Part shown: piece by piece, positions 61,088-64,000 of the stretch
Numbering within the stretch: position 1 is the first letter of the stretch
Layout: every line of letters begins with the position of its first letter
Origin: Streptomyces sp. V4I2
Lineage (GTDB): Bacteria; Actinomycetota; Actinomycetes; Streptomycetales; Streptomycetaceae
Reading direction: 5' to 3'
Assembly: GCF_030817655.1 (NCBI RefSeq)
Contig: NZ_JAUSZM010000003.1
Location: forward strand, 7,192,001 to 7,256,000
DNA: 64,000 bases
Translations under genes and position numbers: made by a program
The notes under the pieces: generated by a model
Told to the model about the DNA's origin: nothing
The model's input: the letters and a program-made list of their open reading frames with translations, nothing else
Database searches by the model: none

Positions 61088-62164
61088 ATGTTCGAGGCCG
61101 TCGAGGAACTCCTCGGTGAGCACGCCGACCTGGAGAAGAAGCTGGCCGACCCCTCGGTCCACGCCGACCAGGCCAACGCGCGCAAGCTGAACAAGCGGTA
61201 CGCCGAGCTCACCCCGATCGTCGCCACGTACCGCTCCTGGAAGCAGACCGGCGACGACATCGAGACCGGGCGCGAGTACGCCGCCGTCGATCCCGACTTC
61301 GCCGCCGAGGTCAAGGAGCTGGAGAAGCAGCGCGAGGAACTGACGGAGAAGCTGCGCCTTCTCCTCGTCCCGCGCGACCCCAGCGACGACAAGGACGTCA
61401 TCCTCGAGATCAAGGCGGGCGCGGGCGGCGACGAGTCCGCCCTGTTCGCCGGTGACCTGCTGCGCATGTACCTGCGGTATGCCGAGCGGGTCGGCTGGAA
61501 GACCGAGATCATCGACGCCACCGAGTCCGAACTGGGCGGCTACAAGGACGTCCAGGTCGCCGTGAAGACCAAGGGCGGCCAGGGCGCGACCGAGCCCGGA
61601 CAGGGTGTGTGGGCGCGGATGAAGTACGAGGGCGGCGTGCACCGCGTGCAGCGGGTGCCGGCGACCGAGTCGCAGGGCCGTATCCACACCTCCGCGGCCG
61701 GTGTCCTCGTGACCCCCGAGGCGGAGGAGGTCGAGGTGGAGATCAACCCCAACGACCTCCGTATCGACGTCTACCGGTCCTCCGGCCCCGGCGGCCAGTC
61801 CGTCAACACCACCGACTCCGCCGTGCGCATCACGCACATTCCCACCGGAGTCGTCGCCTCCTGCCAGAACGAGAAGAGCCAGCTGCAGAACAAGGAGCAG
61901 GCGATGCGTATCCTGCGCTCCAGGCTGCTTGCCGCGGCGCAGGAGGAGGCGGAGCGGGAGGCCGCCGACGCCCGCCGCAGCCAGGTCCGCACCGTCGACC
62001 GCTCCGAGAAGATCCGCACGTACAACTTCCCGGAGAACCGCATCTCGGACCACCGCGTCGGCTTCAAGTCGTACAACCTGGACCAGGTCCTGGACGGCGA
62101 CCTCGACGCGGTGATCCAGGCCTGCGTCGACGCGGACTCGGCAGCGAAGCTGGCGGCCGCGTAA
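61088..62164 (+). CDS. prfA: Peptide chain release factor 1
   Basis: The 358-residue RF1 recognises UAA and UAG. The tripeptide anticodon P191-A-T193 (RF1 type) and the catalytic G235-G-Q237 in SSGPGGQSVN are present. The length is standard. Start ATG 61088 follows AGGAG. prmC, which methylates the GGQ glutamine, follows 40 bp downstream. Confidence 0.97.
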   Translation: MFEAVEELLGEHADLEKKLADPSVHADQANARKLNKRYAELTPIVATYRSWKQTGDDIETGREYAAVDPDFAAEVKELEKQREELTEKLRLLLVPRDPSDDKDVILEIKAGAGGDESALFAGDLLRMYLRYAERVGWKTEIIDATESELGGYKDVQVAVKTKGGQGATEPGQGVWARMKYEGGVHRVQRVPATESQGRIHTSAAGVLVTPEAEEVEVEINPNDLRIDVYRSSGPGGQSVNTTDSAVRITHIPTGVVASCQNEKSQLQNKEQAMRILRSRLLAAAQEEAEREAADARRSQVRTVDRSEKIRTYNFPENRISDHRVGFKSYNLDQVLDGDLDAVIQACVDADSAAKLAAA

Positions 62165-62204
62165 GACACCACACGTACGACCGAGTACGACACGGAGGAC
62201 CTGC

Positions 62205-63086
62205 GTGCAGCAATCATTTGGGGGGCGACCCCCAAACCCCCGAGGCGTGCTGCTCGCCGAGGTGGCTCAGGCCACCCAGCGGCTGGCCGACGCCGGCGTG
62301 CCCTCGCCGCGCAACGACGCGGAGGAGCTCGCCGCGTTCGTGCACGGCGTGAAGCGGGGCGAGCTGCACTCCGTGAAGGACTCCGACTTCGACGCCCGCT
62401 ACTGGGAGGTCATCGCCCGGCGTGAACAGCGCGAGCCGCTGCAGCACATCACCGGGCGGGCCTTCTTCCGGTACCTGGAACTCCAGGTCGGGCCAGGGGT
62501 GTTCGTGCCCCGTCCCGAGACGGAGTCCGTGGTCGGCTGGGCCATAGACGCCGTACGCGCGATGGACGTCGTCGAGCCGCTGATCGTCGACCTGTGCACC
62601 GGGTCCGGCGCGATCGCGCTCGCCCTCGCCCAGGAGGTCCCGCGCTCGCGTGTGCACGCCGTGGAGCTGTCCGAGGACGCCCTCAAGTGGACCCGCAAGA
62701 ACATGGCGGGGTCCAGGGTCGACCTGCGGCAGGGCAACGCCCTGGACGCCTTCCCCGACCTCGACGGCCAGGTCGACCTGGTCATCTCCAACCCGCCGTA
62801 CATCCCGCTGACCGAATGGGAGTACGTCGCTCCCGAGGCGCGGGACTACGACCCCGAACTCGCCCTGTTCTCGGGCGAGGACGGCCTCGACCTGATCCGC
62901 GGCATCGAACGCACCGCCCACCGGCTGCTGCGCCCGGGCGGTGTCGTCGTCATCGAGCACGCCGACACCCAGGGCGGCCAGGTGCCGTGGATCTTCACCG
63001 AGGAGCGGGGCTGGGCCGACGCGGCCGACCACCCCGACCTCAACAACCGCCCCCGCTTCGCGACGGCCCGCAAGGCGACGCCGTGA
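62205..63086 (+). CDS. prmC: Release factor glutamine methyltransferase
   Basis: The 293-residue SAM-dependent enzyme methylates the Gln of the RF GGQ motif. It has the N-terminal helical RF-binding domain (about 14-90), the SAM loop VDLCTGSGAIALAL and the catalytic N196-P-P-Y199. GTG start at 62205 after GGAGG. The first ~13 residues (QQSFGGRPPNPRG) are unlike the family and are encoded by a palindromic repeat. It overlaps a 17-codon frame in GTGA. Confidence 0.95.
   Translation: MQQSFGGRPPNPRGVLLAEVAQATQRLADAGVPSPRNDAEELAAFVHGVKRGELHSVKDSDFDARYWEVIARREQREPLQHITGRAFFRYLELQVGPGVFVPRPETESVVGWAIDAVRAMDVVEPLIVDLCTGSGAIALALAQEVPRSRVHAVELSEDALKWTRKNMAGSRVDLRQGNALDAFPDLDGQVDLVISNPPYIPLTEWEYVAPEARDYDPELALFSGEDGLDLIRGIERTAHRLLRPGGVVVIEHADTQGGQVPWIFTEERGWADAADHPDLNNRPRFATARKATP
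62217..62236. repeat. Palindrome at the 5' end of prmC
   Basis: TTTGGGGG-GCGA-CCCCCAAA: a perfect 8-bp stem with a tetraloop, 12 bases after the GTG start. It adds codons to the gene and could influence translation initiation. Confidence 0.7.
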
Positions 63087-63136
63087 GCGCCCCGCAGACT
63101 CTTTTCCAGAAGTTCGTGTACGAGGAGGCCCGCTAG
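63083..63136 (+). CDS. Possible 17-residue coupling peptide between prmC and the Sua5 gene
   Basis: GTG 63083 overlaps the prmC stop (GTGA) and the frame ends in TAG at 63134-63136, two bases before the next ATG. The product would be MSAPQTLFQKFVYEEAR. The end of this frame carries the ribosome site (GAGGAGG) of the Sua5 gene, so its main role may be translational coupling rather than a functional peptide. Confidence 0.35.
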   Translation: MSAPQTLFQKFVYEEAR

Positions 63137-63138
63137 AT

Positions 63139-63786
63139 ATGGCACGGCGATACGACACCAACGACGCGACCGACCGCACGACCGGTCTGCGCGAGGCCGA
63201 GTCCGCCGTCCGCCGTGGCGAACTCGTGGTGCTGCCGACGGACACGGTGTACGGCATCGGCGCCGACGCGTTCTCCTCGGAAGCGGTGTCCGATCTCCTC
63301 GAGGCCAAGGGCCGCGGCCGCAACATGCCCACCCCCGTCCTCATCGGCTCCCCGAACACCCTGCACGGCCTGGTCACGGACTTCTCCGAGCTGGCCTGGG
63401 AGCTGGTCGACGCCTTCTGGCCGGGCGCGCTCACGCTCGTCGCCAAGCACCAGCCGTCCCTCCAGTGGGACCTGGGGGACACCCGTGGCACCGTCGCCGT
63501 GCGCATGCCGTTGCACCCGGTCGCCATCGAGCTGCTCACCGAGGTCGGCCCGATGGCCGTCTCCTCCGCGAACCTGACCGGCCACCCGGCGCCGGAGGAC
63601 TGTGACGCGGCGCAGGAGATGCTCGGCGACTCGGTCTCCGTGTACCTGGACGGCGGCCCGACCCCCGGCAACGTGCCGTCCTCGATCGTCGACGTCACCC
63701 GCGAGGTACCGCTGCTGCTGCGCGCGGGAGCCATCTCCGCGGACGAGCTGCGCAAGGTCGTACCCGACCTCGAGGTGGCGAATTGA
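63139..63786 (+). CDS. L-threonylcarbamoyladenylate synthase (YrdC/Sua5 family)
   Basis: The 215-residue protein makes threonylcarbamoyl-AMP for the t6A37 modification of ANN-reading tRNAs. YrdC features: LPTDTVYGIGADAF, the K/R-rich KGRGRNMPTPVLIG loop, VAVRMPLHP and AVSSANLTG. The usual KxR-S/T pocket is slightly altered (KGRGRNMP). The short form without a Sua5 C-terminal domain is complete. ATG 63139 after GAGGAGG. In Streptomyces it follows prfA-prmC. Confidence 0.93.
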   Translation: MARRYDTNDATDRTTGLREAESAVRRGELVVLPTDTVYGIGADAFSSEAVSDLLEAKGRGRNMPTPVLIGSPNTLHGLVTDFSELAWELVDAFWPGALTLVAKHQPSLQWDLGDTRGTVAVRMPLHPVAIELLTEVGPMAVSSANLTGHPAPEDCDAAQEMLGDSVSVYLDGGPTPGNVPSSIVDVTREVPLLLRAGAISADELRKVVPDLEVAN

Positions 63787-64000
63787 CGGCCCCTGACGCG
63801 GGGCGTGGCATAGGCAACGGGGAAGGGACGGGGAGCCTGTTCGAACAGGGCCTCCCGCTCGACAGCTTCCGCATCCTCCACGTCAGCACCGGCAACGTGT
63901 GCCGCTCGCCGATCACCGAGCGGCTGACCCGTCATGCCCTGGCGGAGCGGCTCGGCGACCCCCTGTGGGGCGGGGTGATCGTGGAGAGCGCCGGCACCTG
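63783..64000 (+). CDS. Low-molecular-weight protein-tyrosine phosphatase-like protein, 5' part
   Basis: The TTG start (63783) overlaps the Sua5 stop in TTGA. About 72 codons are visible before the window ends. After a 28-residue leader the LMW-PTP loop reads HVSTGNVCRSP: the usual nucleophilic Cys of C-x-G-N-x-C-R-S is replaced by Ser (S35), while C40 and R41 remain. Either it is a pseudophosphatase or it uses other chemistry. The rest lies outside the window. Confidence 0.85.
   Translation, partial: MTAPDAGRGIGNGEGTGSLFEQGLPLDSFRILHVSTGNVCRSPITERLTRHALAERLGDPLWGGVIVESAGT

Overview
This is a high-GC (about 70%) chromosomal segment of a Streptomyces. The evidence is GC-rich third codon positions, frequent GTG/TTG starts, dense GTGA/ATGA stop-start overlaps, a NIT-domain sensor kinase, an NrtL-type ArgS paralogue, a stand-alone LigD polymerase beside Ku, and a match to the sigma-R promoter consensus before rpmE. 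No species can be named from sequence alone.

Layout. 1-21.5 kb is mostly core-type: the 5' end of an NlpC/P60-like secreted hydrolase, a TetR/AurF-like diiron oxygenase pair, a NIT-domain kinase, a class B PBP with its SEDS partner, a secreted SH3 protein, a phosphatase/lipoprotein/orphan kinase run, a NERD protein, the NHEJ pair LigD-Pol and Ku, a KAS II-like synthase, a large secreted nuclease, an acyltransferase and a cyclophilin. 21.5-24 kb holds an NfeD-SPFH pair and a VapBC-like module.

24.1-47.7 kb looks like an accessory island that has decayed. It holds a DUF2637 protein typical of integrative plasmids, a GtrA-like protein, an APC permease, a MerR regulator, a remnant of an ABC permease, two pseudogenes that abut each other, a kdp potassium locus whose sensor kinase gene kdpD is frameshifted, a Tn3 transposase fragment, an RHH-DUF4097-ABC exporter operon behind a striking array of TGGCGCCA-type palindromes, a DUF1707 protein and a broken large serine recombinase. 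It ends at tRNA-Arg(CCG); a degenerate copy of part of the tRNA 3' end lies 200 bp away and an 11-base match sits at 24.19 kb.

47.9-64 kb is a highly conserved housekeeping block: a receiver-only response regulator, NrtL, lysA, hom, thrC, thrB (lysine, methionine and threonine branches of the aspartate family), rho, a secreted trypsin-like protease, an LCP protein, rpmE, prfA, prmC, a YrdC/Sua5 protein and a low-molecular-weight phosphatase-like gene that runs off the window. Several strong intrinsic terminators separate its units.

A recurring theme is GC-rich palindromic repeats inside coding sequences: one breaks a DUF3291 gene, one is an in-frame insertion in Rho, and one lies just after the prmC start codon. 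I did not see a clear new defence or biosynthetic system. The most novel-looking pieces are the RHH operator array with its exporter operon, and the degraded potassium-transport region.
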